Assembly (NCBI GenBank): GCA_028709465.1 | Contig: JAQVWY010000022.1 | Span: 1-33,658, forward strand | From: Tissierellia bacterium | GTDB lineage: Bacteria; Bacillota; Clostridia; Tissierellales; Sedimentibacteraceae | DNA: 33,658 nt | Direction: 5' to 3' | Shown: piece after piece, positions 9,345 through 16,793 of the stretch | How positions within the stretch are numbered: the stretch's first letter is position 1 | Layout of the letters: every line of letters begins with the position of its first letter | Notes under the pieces: model-generated | Told to the model about the DNA's origin: nothing | Seen by the model: only the letters and a program-made list of their open reading frames with translations | The model's database searches: none | Program-made: the position numbers and the translations under genes

Positions 9345-9698
9345 TCACTTTCTTTTAGGATTAGATACTAATGCAACTATATAACCAAGTATTAGAGCTG
9401 TAGCTACTCCTGCTGAAGTTTTCATAATACCTCCACTCAAAGCACCTATAAAACCTCTGCTGGATGCTTCCTCCATCGCACCCTTAGCTAATGAGTATCC
9501 AAAACCAGGTAATGGTACAGTTGCACCTGAATAACCAATTTCTACAATTTTTTCGTAAATACCAAAATAACCTAGAATTACACCAGATACTACAAATGAA
9601 ACTAATAAATATGCAGCATTTAATCTAAATTTATCCATTACTATTTGCCCAATTACACAAATTAATCCCCCCACCACAAAACTCATAATATAATTCAT
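9345..9698 (-). CDS. spoVAE: Stage V sporulation protein AE (SpoVAE)
   Basis: A small hydrophobic subunit of the SpoVA channel that moves dipicolinic acid into the forespore and releases it at germination. The ATG at 9698 is preferred because GGAG lies 7 bases upstream, directly after the spoVAD stop; this gives 117 residues, the normal size. An in-frame ATG at 9719 lies inside spoVAD and lacks an SD. Four membrane segments are visible. The conserved central stretch GYSGATVPLPGFGYSLAKG is intact and resembles the matching part of SpoVAC. It is the last gene of the cluster and converges on the Gate gene. Confidence 0.93.
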   Translation of the reverse strand: MNYIMSFVVGGLICVIGQIVMDKFRLNAAYLLVSFVVSGVILGYFGIYEKIVEIGYSGATVPLPGFGYSLAKGAMEEASSRGFIGALSGGIMKTSAGVATALILGYIVALVSNPKRK

Positions 9699-9708
9699 AT
9701 TTATCTCC

Positions 9709-10704
9709 TTAAATCTCAATACCTATACAATGAGCTATACCAGGTATACTGTCTCCTTGTAATGTCACAGTTGGTGAATGTAACGCACCTGTTGATGTAA
9801 ATAATAGGTTTTTAATTTCCTTATTTTTTAACTTTTTATACAAGAACGAACCAAATACCACCGCTGAACAACCGCAACCACTTCCTCCAGCATGAACATC
9901 CTGCTTTTCTAAATCAAAAATAATAGTGCCACAATCATCAAATTTGTTTTCTATACTATTATTATCATCAATAAACAATTTATTAACAATACTTTTCCCA
10001 ACCGTCCCCAAATCTCCGGTAGTAATTAAATCATAATCTATTTTAGTATCAATCAAATGTTGATTTAAAGAATCGTATGCTGCTGGTGCCATGGCCGCTC
10101 CCATATTATTAGCATCACTAACACCTAAATCTACAATTTTTCCAAATGTAACATGTTTTATTTTAGGACCTTCGCCGTAATTTGACAGCCAAACTGCCCC
10201 AGCTCCTGTAACTGTCCACTGTGCTGACATAAATCTTTGTCCTCCCATTTCTAAGGGAGCTCTATATTGTCTTTCAGCACTACAGAAGTGACTGGATGTA
10301 GCACAAACAACATTGTTTGCAAAACCTCCATCAATTAACAAAGCTCCTAACCCCATGGATAAAGACATAGTGGAACATGCCCCATATATTCCAATATATG
10401 GTATCTGCAGTTCTCTTGCAGCAAATGATGCCGAAACTATTTGGTTCAATAAATCACCTGATATAAGTAAATCAATCTCATTTTTATTAAGGTTATTTTT
10501 TTTCAATAAATTTTCCACAGCAGTTACTTGAAATTTTCTTTCACTTTTTTCAAAGGAATCTTCTCCAAATAAATCATCTTGTACTACCATATCAAAATCT
10601 TTTTTAAGTGGTCCTTCCCCTTCTTTTGGACCGACTATTGTGTATGTGTCTCTAATAATAACATTATCTTTAATTTTATATGTTTGTTTTCCAATCTTTT
10701 TCAA
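9709..10704 (-). CDS. spoVAD: Stage V sporulation protein AD (SpoVAD)
   Basis: SpoVAD is the dipicolinate-binding subunit with a thiolase-like fold, located on the outer face of the spore inner membrane. 331 residues, near the family length. Recognisable segments are the N-terminal TYTIVGPKEGEGPL, the GIYGACSTMSLSMGLGALL block (about 131-150, with the Cys at the place of the thiolase nucleophile), the SSHFCSAERQYRAP motif, and the Gly-rich DVHAGGSGCGCSAVVFG near 270-286. The start is TTG at 10704 with AAAGGA about 8 bases upstream; the upstream ATG runs into a stop. It lies 33 bases after spoVAC and 10 bases before spoVAE in one operon. Confidence 0.96.
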   Translation of the reverse strand: MKKIGKQTYKIKDNVIIRDTYTIVGPKEGEGPLKKDFDMVVQDDLFGEDSFEKSERKFQVTAVENLLKKNNLNKNEIDLLISGDLLNQIVSASFAARELQIPYIGIYGACSTMSLSMGLGALLIDGGFANNVVCATSSHFCSAERQYRAPLEMGGQRFMSAQWTVTGAGAVWLSNYGEGPKIKHVTFGKIVDLGVSDANNMGAAMAPAAYDSLNQHLIDTKIDYDLITTGDLGTVGKSIVNKLFIDDNNSIENKFDDCGTIIFDLEKQDVHAGGSGCGCSAVVFGSFLYKKLKNKEIKNLLFTSTGALHSPTVTLQGDSIPGIAHCIGIEI

Positions 10705-10737
10705 GGTTATTTTCCTTTCATAATAAATATTATCTGT

Positions 10738-11178
10738 TTATTTAAATAATAAGCTTAATATGCCTACACAAAAGGATGCAAAATATCCAAAAAGTAAAAC
10801 TGGACCAGCTAACTTAAATATATTTGCAGCAGTACCTAGTATATACCCTTCTTTTTTGAATTCTAATGCTGGAGATACAACTGAATTGGCAAAACCTGTA
10901 ATGGGTACTATTGTACCCGCACCGCCATATTTGCCTAAATTATCATAAACTCCAAATCCAGTTAATATAGCACTTAATGCTATGAGGAATATGGAAGACA
11001 TAACAATAGCATCATCTTTAGGTACAGCAAAAAAAGAAATAAATATATTTTTTACAATTTCGCCTATTGTGCAAATAGTTCCCCCAAAAATAAATGCTAG
11101 TATACAATTTTTAAACATTTTATTTTTTGGAGTATGCTCATCTACAACTTTTTTATATGACTCTTTAGTATATTTCAT
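10738..11178 (-). CDS. spoVAC: Stage V sporulation protein AC (SpoVAC)
   Basis: SpoVAC is the mechanosensitive-type membrane subunit of the SpoVA dipicolinate channel. The ATG at 11178 is used because GGAGG sits 4 bases upstream; an in-frame ATG at 11205 lies inside the preceding small ORF. The product has 146 residues, normal. A basic cytoplasmic N-terminus is followed by about four membrane segments. The signatures FIFGGTICTIGEI (about 27-39) and AGTIVPITGFANSVVSPALEFKKEG (about 85-110) are diagnostic. spoVAA and spoVAB are absent, as is usual in Clostridia. Directly upstream is a 39-codon ORF. Confidence 0.95.
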   Translation of the reverse strand: MKYTKESYKKVVDEHTPKNKMFKNCILAFIFGGTICTIGEIVKNIFISFFAVPKDDAIVMSSIFLIALSAILTGFGVYDNLGKYGGAGTIVPITGFANSVVSPALEFKKEGYILGTAANIFKLAGPVLLFGYFASFCVGILSLLFK

Positions 11179-11188
11179 ATTACCTCCA

Positions 11189-11308
11189 CTATAACAATAC
11201 AGCACTTTCAGGTATTTTTTTTAATGATTTATCAATACTATTACCATACACAATTGCTGAAATACTCAGCAATAAAATTATTACTAAAAAAAATATCTTT
11301 TTCTTCAT
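11189..11308 (-). CDS. Small ORF (39 aa) leading the spoVA operon, one hydrophobic segment
   Basis: An ATG at 11308 is preceded by GAGGTG with 6 bases between. The frame encodes MKKKIFFLVIILLLSISAIV and then a short polar tail of 19 residues ending at TAG (11191-11189). The product looks like a signal or single-span membrane peptide with a K-rich start and hydrophobic core at about 5-20. The TAG is 10 bases from the spoVAC ATG and adjoins its SD, so translation would be coupled. It occupies the position where sigF would usually sit between spoIIAB and spoVAC. No homologue is recognised. It could be a real sporulation peptide or a leader that tunes spoVAC translation. The strong SD and tight spacing support a translated gene. 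Confidence 0.6.
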   Translation of the reverse strand: MKKKIFFLVIILLLSISAIVYGNSIDKSLKKIPESAVLL

Positions 11309-11325
11309 AATTATCACCTCAACAG

Positions 11326-11354
11326 TATTATTTACAAAAATTAAAAATGAATAC
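11326..11354 (-). promoter_or_regulatory. Sigma-G/sigma-F-like promoter of the spoVA operon
   Basis: GTATT (11354-11350), then 14 bases, then GTAAATAATA (11335-11326). The -10 matches the sigma-F form GGNRANAMTR at 9 of 10 positions, and its last seven bases, AATAATA, resemble the sigma-G CATWNTA box with 17 bases to the -35. The predicted start lies very close to the SD at 11320-11315, so the leader would be minimal; that is the weak point. Confidence 0.45.
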
Positions 11355-11356
11355 AA

Positions 11357-11395
11357 AAAAAAAGACATTTACTATGCCTTTTTTTAAAGAGTTTA
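11357..11395 (-). terminator. Terminator after spoIIAB
   Basis: AAAAAGGCAT pairs with ATGTCTTTTT (one G-U pair) and the minus strand continues in a T run. It lies shortly after the spoIIAB stop and closes the spoIIAA-spoIIAB unit before any sigF could begin. Confidence 0.7.
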
Positions 11396-11416
11396 CTATT
11401 AATTTCAAATTATTTT

Positions 11417-11848
11417 TTAATTATTTTTTGAATTAATTTTTTTTCTCATAATTACTTTTGTTCCAATATCCTTTTCAGATAAAACTACAAGTTCATCCAT
11501 GAAAGTTTCCATAACAGCAAAACCCATCCCAGATCTTTCAAGTTCTGGCTTTGTTGTATACAAAGGTTCTTTAGCCTTGTCCACATTTATGATTCCACAA
11601 CCAAAATCTTCAATAATAATTTCTACTGTATTATTTTTTATTCTGCATTGTATTTCAATATCTCCAACAGTATTTTCATAACCGTGAATTATAGCATTTG
11701 TTACAGCTTCAGATACAGCAGTTTTAATATCAGATATTTCCTCAATAGTAGGATTTAAACTTGAACAGAACGCTGCTACTGCTGCTCTGGCAAAAGATTC
11801 ATTTGTTGAAAGGCTCGGTATTTTAATATATACATAATTATTATGCAT
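11417..11848 (-). CDS. spoIIAB: Anti-sigma-F factor and kinase SpoIIAB
   Basis: SpoIIAB binds and holds sigma-F and also phosphorylates SpoIIAA using ATP. 143 residues, the usual length. The GHKL ATP-binding fold is complete: N box [19 protein letters not shown] (about 41-59), G1 box EDFGCGI near 82-88, and the glycine lid [10 protein letters not shown] near 106-115. The ATG at 11848 follows AGGGGG by 5 bases, and that SD starts 4 bases past the spoIIAA stop. The partner gene sigF, which follows spoIIAB in most spore formers, is not here: a terminator and then the spoVA promoter region follow. Confidence 0.96.
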   Translation of the reverse strand: MHNNYVYIKIPSLSTNESFARAAVAAFCSSLNPTIEEISDIKTAVSEAVTNAIIHGYENTVGDIEIQCRIKNNTVEIIIEDFGCGIINVDKAKEPLYTTKPELERSGMGFAVMETFMDELVVLSEKDIGTKVIMRKKINSKNN

Positions 11849-11857
11849 TTTGTCCCC

Positions 11858-12163
11858 CTATTTAATATTTATTATTTTTCCAATGCCACTCATATCAAGT
11901 ATTTTTCTCACTTTTGTACTTGCATTTATAATTTCTATAACACCATTTCGCTTTCGAATATTTTTATAACGGCCTATTACAAAACCAATACCAGAACTAT
12001 CAATAAAATCAAGATTTTCAAAATCAATTATTAACTTTGTAATATCATTTTCATTGATTCTTTCATCAATTTCATATCTAGTTTTATCAGCTCCATGATG
12101 ATCTAATTCACCTGAAAGTTTAATTGTTAATTTCTGACCAGATTCAATAAATTCTATATTCAA
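11858..12163 (-). CDS. spoIIAA: Anti-sigma-F antagonist SpoIIAA
   Basis: SpoIIAA is a STAS-domain protein; its unphosphorylated form captures SpoIIAB and frees sigma-F. The chosen start is TTG at 12163, 5 bases after GGAGG. It gives 101 residues beginning with the family-typical LNIEF sequence. The longer frame from ATG 12235 would begin upstream of the predicted promoter and has no SD. The LSGELDHHGAD motif (about 16-26) and the phosphorylation site IDSSG with Ser57 are present. It is the first gene of a two-gene unit with spoIIAB, 9 bases apart. Confidence 0.95.
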   Translation of the reverse strand: MNIEFIESGQKLTIKLSGELDHHGADKTRYEIDERINENDITKLIIDFENLDFIDSSGIGFVIGRYKNIRKRNGVIEIINASTKVRKILDMSGIGKIINIK

Positions 12164-12203
12164 TTCATCCTCCAACCCTTTCTTTAATAGTGTACAAGTT
12201 ATT

Positions 12204-12231
12204 ATACTACTTTGAATATAGCTTTTCCTTG
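12204..12231 (-). promoter_or_regulatory. Sigma-H-like promoter of spoIIAA-spoIIAB
   Basis: CAAGGAAAA (12231-12223), 12 bases, GTAGTAT (12210-12204). Compared with the sigma-H consensus RNAGGAWWW-N11/12-RNNGAAT this has one mismatch in each box. spoIIA is a known sigma-H target in Bacillus. The site supports the internal TTG start of spoIIAA. Confidence 0.5.
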
Positions 12232-12297
12232 ACATATTTTGATAGCTTTTGTCGAATTTTCAATGAATATGTAATTATTATGTTATTCTGAACCCAA

Positions 12298-12432
12298 CAT
12301 TTTCTGTCATTATAAAACAACATTCTCTGTCATTATGAACCGCAGGTGAAGAATCTCACTTAAAAATTTAAAGATCCTTCGCTACCGCTCATAATTAGCG
12401 ACCGACACCAAATTTTAAAAACCAAGGGTCGT
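12298..12432. repeat. Dispersed TGTCATT...GAATCTC palindromic repeat
   Basis: An intergenic repeat containing a tandem pair of about 20 bases (ACATTYTCTGTCATTATRAA at 12286 and 12309), then GAAGAATCTCAC and GATCCTTCGCTACCGCTC. The core words recur at 3566, 16636 and 22582. It separates the histidine kinase gene from spoIIAA. Confidence 0.55.
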
Positions 12433-12435
12433 CTA

Positions 12436-13884
12436 CTAACTTATTTTTTCTAAATATGGAAGCATAATTTGAAATTCAGAACCTATACCTACAGTACTTT
12501 TAACTTTAATTTTACCTTTATGACCTAATATTATTATTTTGGCTATAGACAATCCTAATCCATGACCACCAATATTTCTGCTCCTAGATTGTTCAGCCCT
12601 ATATAATCTATTAAATATATTACTTAAATCTTGTTTATCTATTCCAACTCCTGTATCTAATATACTTATTATATAATAGTCATCATCAATATAACTAGTA
12701 ATTGTGATATCTTCCCCTTTAGGGGTAAACTTTATTGCATTTTCAATAAATATTCTGATAGATTGCTTGATTCTGTTTTTATCTGCATACACTAGTGCAT
12801 CATCATGAAATTTATATATAAAATTATGATTAGAGTCAATTATGTTTGTTTCTTTTTCTATTTCAAAAAGTATATCACAAATTCTAATATCTTCTTTAGC
12901 AAATAAAAGAGTTTGTCTGTCACTTCTTGCAATAAACAACAACTTTTCAATTAAATCTTGCATATTATCTGCTTCATTTTTTATTGCACCGATAGATTCT
13001 TCTAAAACTTCCTTATCTTTTTTCCCCCATCTATCAAGCATGTTCACATAGCCTTTTATAACTGCTATTGGTGTTCTTAACTCATGAGAAGCATCTGAAA
13101 CAAATTGCTGCTGTAATTTGTATCCCTCTTCTATTCTATCCATCATTTCATTAAATGTTTGAGACAACTCTTTTAATTCGTCTTGCGTTCCTTTAACATC
13201 AAGCCTTGTGTTAATATTATTTACAGTAATAGTATTAGTTATTTCAGTCATTTTTTTTATTGGTCCTATTAACTTATAACTGGTTCTAGATACTATAGGT
13301 GCAAAAATTAATAATCCAAATATTCCTGAACTTAAAACTAATAAAGCTATACTTTTTGTGTCATTTACTAATTTTTCAGAGGAATAATATATATTAATAT
13401 AATAACTATAACCGTTATGTTCAAAAGTAGAAGAAAATACATATTCATTTTTTAATAATATATTTTCTATTGTTGCTATTATATTATTAGAAAATCTGTC
13501 TCTCCCACCCGATGAATATACAGCATTTAATTTATCATCAAAAATTTTTATTTTTGTTATGTCATTTTTATCAACCATGTTTTGAAATTCATTATAATCA
13601 GGAAATTTGTTTATAATATTGCTTAAGTCTGAATAAATCACATTATTTTCTAATTTTTTGATTTCAAATACAAAAAATCCTAAAGAAGTTATTAAAGAAA
13701 CTATCATTATTACTATAATATATAAAAGCATATATGATGTTGATATTTTAAATGCTATAGAAAATTTAAACCTTTTTAATATATTTACAAAAAAATTAAA
13801 TATTAATCTAAATGGAAATATAATAATCCTAAATATGATATTTAAAATATATTTAAAAAATTCTAGTATATAATATTTTTTCAT
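12436..13884 (-). CDS. Two-component sensor histidine kinase
   Basis: 482 residues. A long hydrophobic, basic N-terminus leads to membrane helix 1 (about 49-74) and an external sensor loop of about 100 residues (75-177). Helix 2 lies at about 178-200, then HAMP (about 196-255), HisKA with the phosphoacceptor in SDASHELRTP (His267), and HATPase_c with the N box (FIENAIKFTP), DTGVGI and GGHGLGLSI. All catalytic boxes are intact. The gene starts 7 bases after the response-regulator stop with a GAGG SD, so the pair is coupled. The ligand is unknown; the organisation resembles cell-envelope sensors. The extra hydrophobic stretch at about 5-38 is unusual for this class and may be an additional membrane-associated helix. 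Confidence 0.93.
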   Translation of the reverse strand: MKKYYILEFFKYILNIIFRIIIFPFRLIFNFFVNILKRFKFSIAFKISTSYMLLYIIVIMIVSLITSLGFFVFEIKKLENNVIYSDLSNIINKFPDYNEFQNMVDKNDITKIKIFDDKLNAVYSSGGRDRFSNNIIATIENILLKNEYVFSSTFEHNGYSYYINIYYSSEKLVNDTKSIALLVLSSGIFGLLIFAPIVSRTSYKLIGPIKKMTEITNTITVNNINTRLDVKGTQDELKELSQTFNEMMDRIEEGYKLQQQFVSDASHELRTPIAVIKGYVNMLDRWGKKDKEVLEESIGAIKNEADNMQDLIEKLLFIARSDRQTLLFAKEDIRICDILFEIEKETNIIDSNHNFIYKFHDDALVYADKNRIKQSIRIFIENAIKFTPKGEDITITSYIDDDYYIISILDTGVGIDKQDLSNIFNRLYRAEQSRSRNIGGHGLGLSIAKIIILGHKGKIKVKSTVGIGSEFQIMLPYLEKIS

Positions 13885-13891
13885 ATTATTA

Positions 13892-14581
13892 TCAGCCTCT
13901 TATTATATATCCTACTCCTCTAACAGTTTCAATAAGATTAATATTGTATTTTTGATCTATTTTACTTCTTAAATATCTAATATAAACATCTATAATATTT
14001 GTATCTCCAAAATAATCATAACCCCAAACTTTATCTAGAATTTTTTCTCTAGATAATACTATATTTTTATTTATTACCATAAACTCCAACAATTCAAACT
14101 CTTTTTTAGTTAAGTCAATATTTTCGCCGTCATATTCAATCCTGTAATTACCTTTATATAATTTTAATTTCCCTATTTCAAAAACTATTGCTTCATTCTC
14201 ATAGTTTGATACGTATTTTCTTTTCAATAAAACTCTTATTCTAGCTAAAAGCTCCTCAACTGCAAAAGGTTTTGTCATGTAATCATCTGCACCAATATTT
14301 AGTCCAGTTACCTTATCAGTTATATCATCTTTAGCAGTAAGCATTATAATTGGCACTTCAGATACCTGCCTGATTCGTCTGCAAACCTCCACTCCACTTA
14401 AACCTGGAAGCATTAAATCAAGTATTATTAAACTTACATCATTCGACTTTCCTTTTTCAAGACCATCTCTACCATTATCAGCAATTTCCACATCATAACC
14501 TTCATATTTTAACTCTAATTCAAGAAATCTAGCTATCTTTTGTTCATCTTCAACTATTAAAATCTTCTTTTTATTTTCCAT
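13892..14581 (-). CDS. OmpR/PhoB-family response regulator
   Basis: 229 residues from ATG 14581, which has AGGTGAGG 5 bases upstream (an in-frame GTG at 14593 is less likely). The receiver domain has the acidic pair near 11-13, phosphoacceptor Asp55 in LDLMLPG, the Thr in MLTAKDD and Lys in TKPF. The C-terminal winged helix (about 130-229) carries the typical LTKKEFELLEFM and VWGYDYFGDTNIIDVYIRYLR-type helices (seen in part here). It is the first gene of a two-gene unit with the kinase. Target genes cannot be read from the sequence. Confidence 0.95.
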   Translation of the reverse strand: MENKKKILIVEDEQKIARFLELELKYEGYDVEIADNGRDGLEKGKSNDVSLIILDLMLPGLSGVEVCRRIRQVSEVPIIMLTAKDDITDKVTGLNIGADDYMTKPFAVEELLARIRVLLKRKYVSNYENEAIVFEIGKLKLYKGNYRIEYDGENIDLTKKEFELLEFMVINKNIVLSREKILDKVWGYDYFGDTNIIDVYIRYLRSKIDQKYNINLIETVRGVGYIIRG

Positions 14582-14599
14582 AATATCCCTCACCTTTTT

Positions 14600-14628
14600 A
14601 TTATACTATTAAATATGTTAATTTTCAA
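14600..14628 (-). promoter_or_regulatory. Sigma-A promoter of the two-component operon
   Basis: TTGAAA (14628-14623), 17 bases, TATAAT (14605-14600). The start would fall at about 14595-14593, next to the SD, so the leader is very short. Confidence 0.6.
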
Positions 14629-14635
14629 ATACTAA

Positions 14636-14842
14636 TGTGTTATCCCTGACATTTTTTTAAATCATATATATTACAATTATCAATCACAAATCCTGCAAAA
14701 TATAGGTCATAATCCCTTGAATATTCTTAAGTATTATTATGGAAATGATATAGAAATTAAAACTGCGCCAATTGATGAAGATATATATTTCAAAGACAAC
14801 TTATTAATTAATGTATATGAACATCAAAAAAATAGCTTATAA
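14636..14842 (+). pseudogene. C-terminal fragment of a SpoIID/LytB-like protein
   Basis: A plus-strand open stretch of 68 codons without a usable start encodes YQSQILQNIGHNPLNILKYY followed by YGNDIEIKTAPIDED and ends at TAA (14840-14842). The spacing of SQ, the G-N-P turn and ILKYYYG-DIEI resembles the end of SpoIID/LytB domains (SQxGAxxMxxxGxxxxxILxYYYPGxxI). The N-terminal part is missing and no SD is present, so this is read as a remnant. It fills the otherwise gene-free 14594-14926 interval. The family call is by memory of the motif only. Confidence 0.45.
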
Positions 14843-14884
14843 GAATATACCCAACTTGCAATCAAGAATTGCAGTTGGGTTCAA
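14841..14884. repeat. Imperfect palindrome, copy A
   Basis: ACCCAAC and TGCAAT pair with ATTGCA and GTTGGGT around a short loop. It aligns with 30797-30840 (copy B): both read AAGAA, ACCCAAC, AATCAA, then GTTGG and TTC in the same order. Confidence 0.5.
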
Positions 14885-14926
14885 TAATCTTTAAATTAAC
14901 AGTAAGAAACTATAAGGTTACAAAAA

Positions 14927-15451
14927 TTACTCTATTATTATTTCGTTTTCTTCTGTTCCATCATAATCTTCATTATCTTCATTATCTTCATTCACATTAG
15001 TTGGTTCACCAAAATCTTCAATGAATTCTTCTGATTTTACCTTTATTTTTTCAACCGTTTCTTGCATATTTCTTTTAATACCATGTACATTTATTGAATT
15101 TTTATCTCTGTATATTTTTATTTTACATGATGTTAACAATGCAAGTAATATTCCAAATATTACAACCCAAAATGCTAATAAAAACACTATTAAAACTAAT
15201 ACAATAGGAACATCTATGAGGGTTCTACCATTTTTGCTTTTTACTAAAAATTTAAGTTCAAGTAATTTATTTGCAAATTTTGCAAAACCATCTTTATCAT
15301 GTTCTTTTCTCTTATAGCCTTTCTTTTTTTCAAGTTCAATTATTGATTTAATCAAATCTCCATCATTTTTTTCCAATGTAGCCTTTGCTTCTTCATAAGT
15401 AACGTTAACTCTACTTCTTAACTCATCAATTTGCTCAAGAGTTACTTTCAT
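14927..15451 (-). CDS. DUF4342-like membrane protein with UBA-like N-terminus
   Basis: 174 residues. Residues 1-43 look like a small three-helix UBA-type segment (VNVTYEEAKATLEKNDGDLI). After a basic linker comes a DUF4342-like region with KFANKLLELKFLVKSKNG and a hydrophobic double segment (about 84-112). The tail from about 150 is strongly acidic. The function of the family is unknown; the layout suggests a membrane-anchored protein with a protein-binding head. ATG 15451 has AGGAGG 8 bases upstream. Bases 15452-15688 downstream of udp hold no gene, only a weak CCATTT/AAATGG hairpin (15610-15627). Confidence 0.7.
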   Translation of the reverse strand: MKVTLEQIDELRSRVNVTYEEAKATLEKNDGDLIKSIIELEKKKGYKRKEHDKDGFAKFANKLLELKFLVKSKNGRTLIDVPIVLVLIVFLLAFWVVIFGILLALLTSCKIKIYRDKNSINVHGIKRNMQETVEKIKVKSEEFIEDFGEPTNVNEDNEDNEDYDGTEENEIIIE

Positions 15452-15688
15452 CCTAAATACCTCCTATTTATATTTTTATATTATTTAATCTATGATGCAA
15501 ATATACCCCACACAAATTAAACAATACTAATATAAACATTAAAATTTCATTAGAAATTAAATATAAATTCTAATAACACCTATACTTATTCACATAAAAA
15601 ATCAAGAGACCATTTTCTAATAAATGGAATTTAAAATTATTACAAACTCAAATCCCATAATTTCTGCATTACCTGCATTAATGATAAA

Positions 15689-16456
15689 TCAATCGTTTTT
15701 AATCAAATTTCTTATAGCTTCAATAGCTACTTTAATAGCTTCTTCTGTATCGTGAACTTGGAAGTCATCTAGCCCAAGTTTTCTTCTTTCTTGATTTGCA
15801 ACAACACTAAATATTGATCCTACACGCACTTTTCGATAAGAACCCACAATAAATAATGCTGCTGATTCCATCTCAGAAGCCAATGTTCCAAGTTTAAGCC
15901 ATGCATTCCATTTATTTATTAAATCATATCCTACTGGTTTTGTTTCTGGTTCATGTTGTCCATAGTATGCATCCTTACATTGTACAATACCTACATGATA
16001 TTTTTTATTTAAATCTTTAGATGCTTTTACTAATGAATTTAATACTTCATAATTAGCAACCGCAGGAAACTCCATAGGTGCATATTCTCTTCCAGTTCCC
16101 TCCATCCTTATTGCACCAGAAGCTATTACTAAATCTCCCCCCATTACATTTATATCCATTCCTCCGCATGTTCCTACTCTAATAAATGTATCGGCACCTA
16201 TATTAGCAAGCTCCTCCAATGCAATGGAAGCTGAAGGGCCTCCAATACCAGTAGACGTTACACTTACCTTTACGCCGTCTAAAAGTCCTGTATATGTAAC
16301 AAATTCCCTATGATCTGCTACTAACACAGGGGTATCAAAATGTCGCGCTATTTTTTCACTTCTTTTAGGATCACCAGGCAAAATAACATATTTACCTACA
16401 TCCCCTTCCTTCATATTTATATGATATTGTATATCCCCTGAATAAGCTTTACTCAT
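15689..16456 (-). CDS. udp: Uridine phosphorylase
   Basis: Uridine plus phosphate gives uracil and ribose 1-phosphate; a cytosolic pyrimidine-salvage enzyme. 255 residues, the family length. Signatures of the nucleoside phosphorylase family are present: [15 protein letters not shown] near 23-37, the phosphate-binding Arg region, [16 protein letters not shown] (about 68-83), RVGTCGG, and the substrate-binding [10 protein letters not shown] near 195-204. The Gln and Arg of the uracil site fall in the [13 protein letters not shown] segment. ATG 16456 has GGGAGG 5 bases upstream and a good sigma-A promoter. It is a single-gene unit. Confidence 0.93.
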   Translation of the reverse strand: MSKAYSGDIQYHINMKEGDVGKYVILPGDPKRSEKIARHFDTPVLVADHREFVTYTGLLDGVKVSVTSTGIGGPSASIALEELANIGADTFIRVGTCGGMDINVMGGDLVIASGAIRMEGTGREYAPMEFPAVANYEVLNSLVKASKDLNKKYHVGIVQCKDAYYGQHEPETKPVGYDLINKWNAWLKLGTLASEMESAALFIVGSYRKVRVGSIFSVVANQERRKLGLDDFQVHDTEEAIKVAIEAIRNLIKND

Positions 16457-16489
16457 ATTTACCTCCCATTAAATCAATTTTATAACTAT

Positions 16490-16518
16490 ATAATATATTA
16501 TTAAAAATTAAATATCAA
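16490..16518 (-). promoter_or_regulatory. Sigma-A promoter of udp
   Basis: TTGATA (16518-16513), 17 bases, TATTAT (16495-16490), giving a leader of about 27 bases. Confidence 0.55.
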
Positions 16519-16557
16519 CATTTATAATAAAATTATAAAAATGTAATTATATTTATA

Positions 16558-16594
16558 CAAAAAAGCATTGAAATTTAATTCAATGCCTTTTGTA
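16558..16594 (-). terminator. Terminator downstream of thrS
   Basis: GCATTGAA pairs with TTCAATGC around TTTAA and is followed on the minus strand by T6. It lies about 200 bases past thrS, on the far side of the inserted repeat, and upstream of the udp promoter. Confidence 0.7.
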
Positions 16595-16635
16595 TTAACA
16601 TTATCAATCAATGTTATTGTTATGAATAACTAAAT

Positions 16636-16781
16636 TTCCTGTCATTCTGAAGGCGTAGCCTAAAGATGCCCTAACCCAATTTATGTGAGCGATAGCGATT
16701 AAATAAATTGGTGAACTAGACTGCGAGAATCTCCCTAAAACACTTGGAAAGCTCCTTCACTACGTTTCAAGATGACATTAT
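16636..16781. repeat. Dispersed palindromic repeat, long copy with inverted ends
   Basis: It begins with TGTCATTCTGAAGGCGTAG and ends with CTACGTTTCAAGATGACA, which are near-inverted repeats of each other. An internal CCAATTTAT/ATAAATTGG hairpin encloses GAGCGATAGCG. It contains GAGAATCTCCC. It is related to 3566, 12298 and 22582. Confidence 0.65.
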
Positions 16782-16793
16782 TCATATTCCTTA

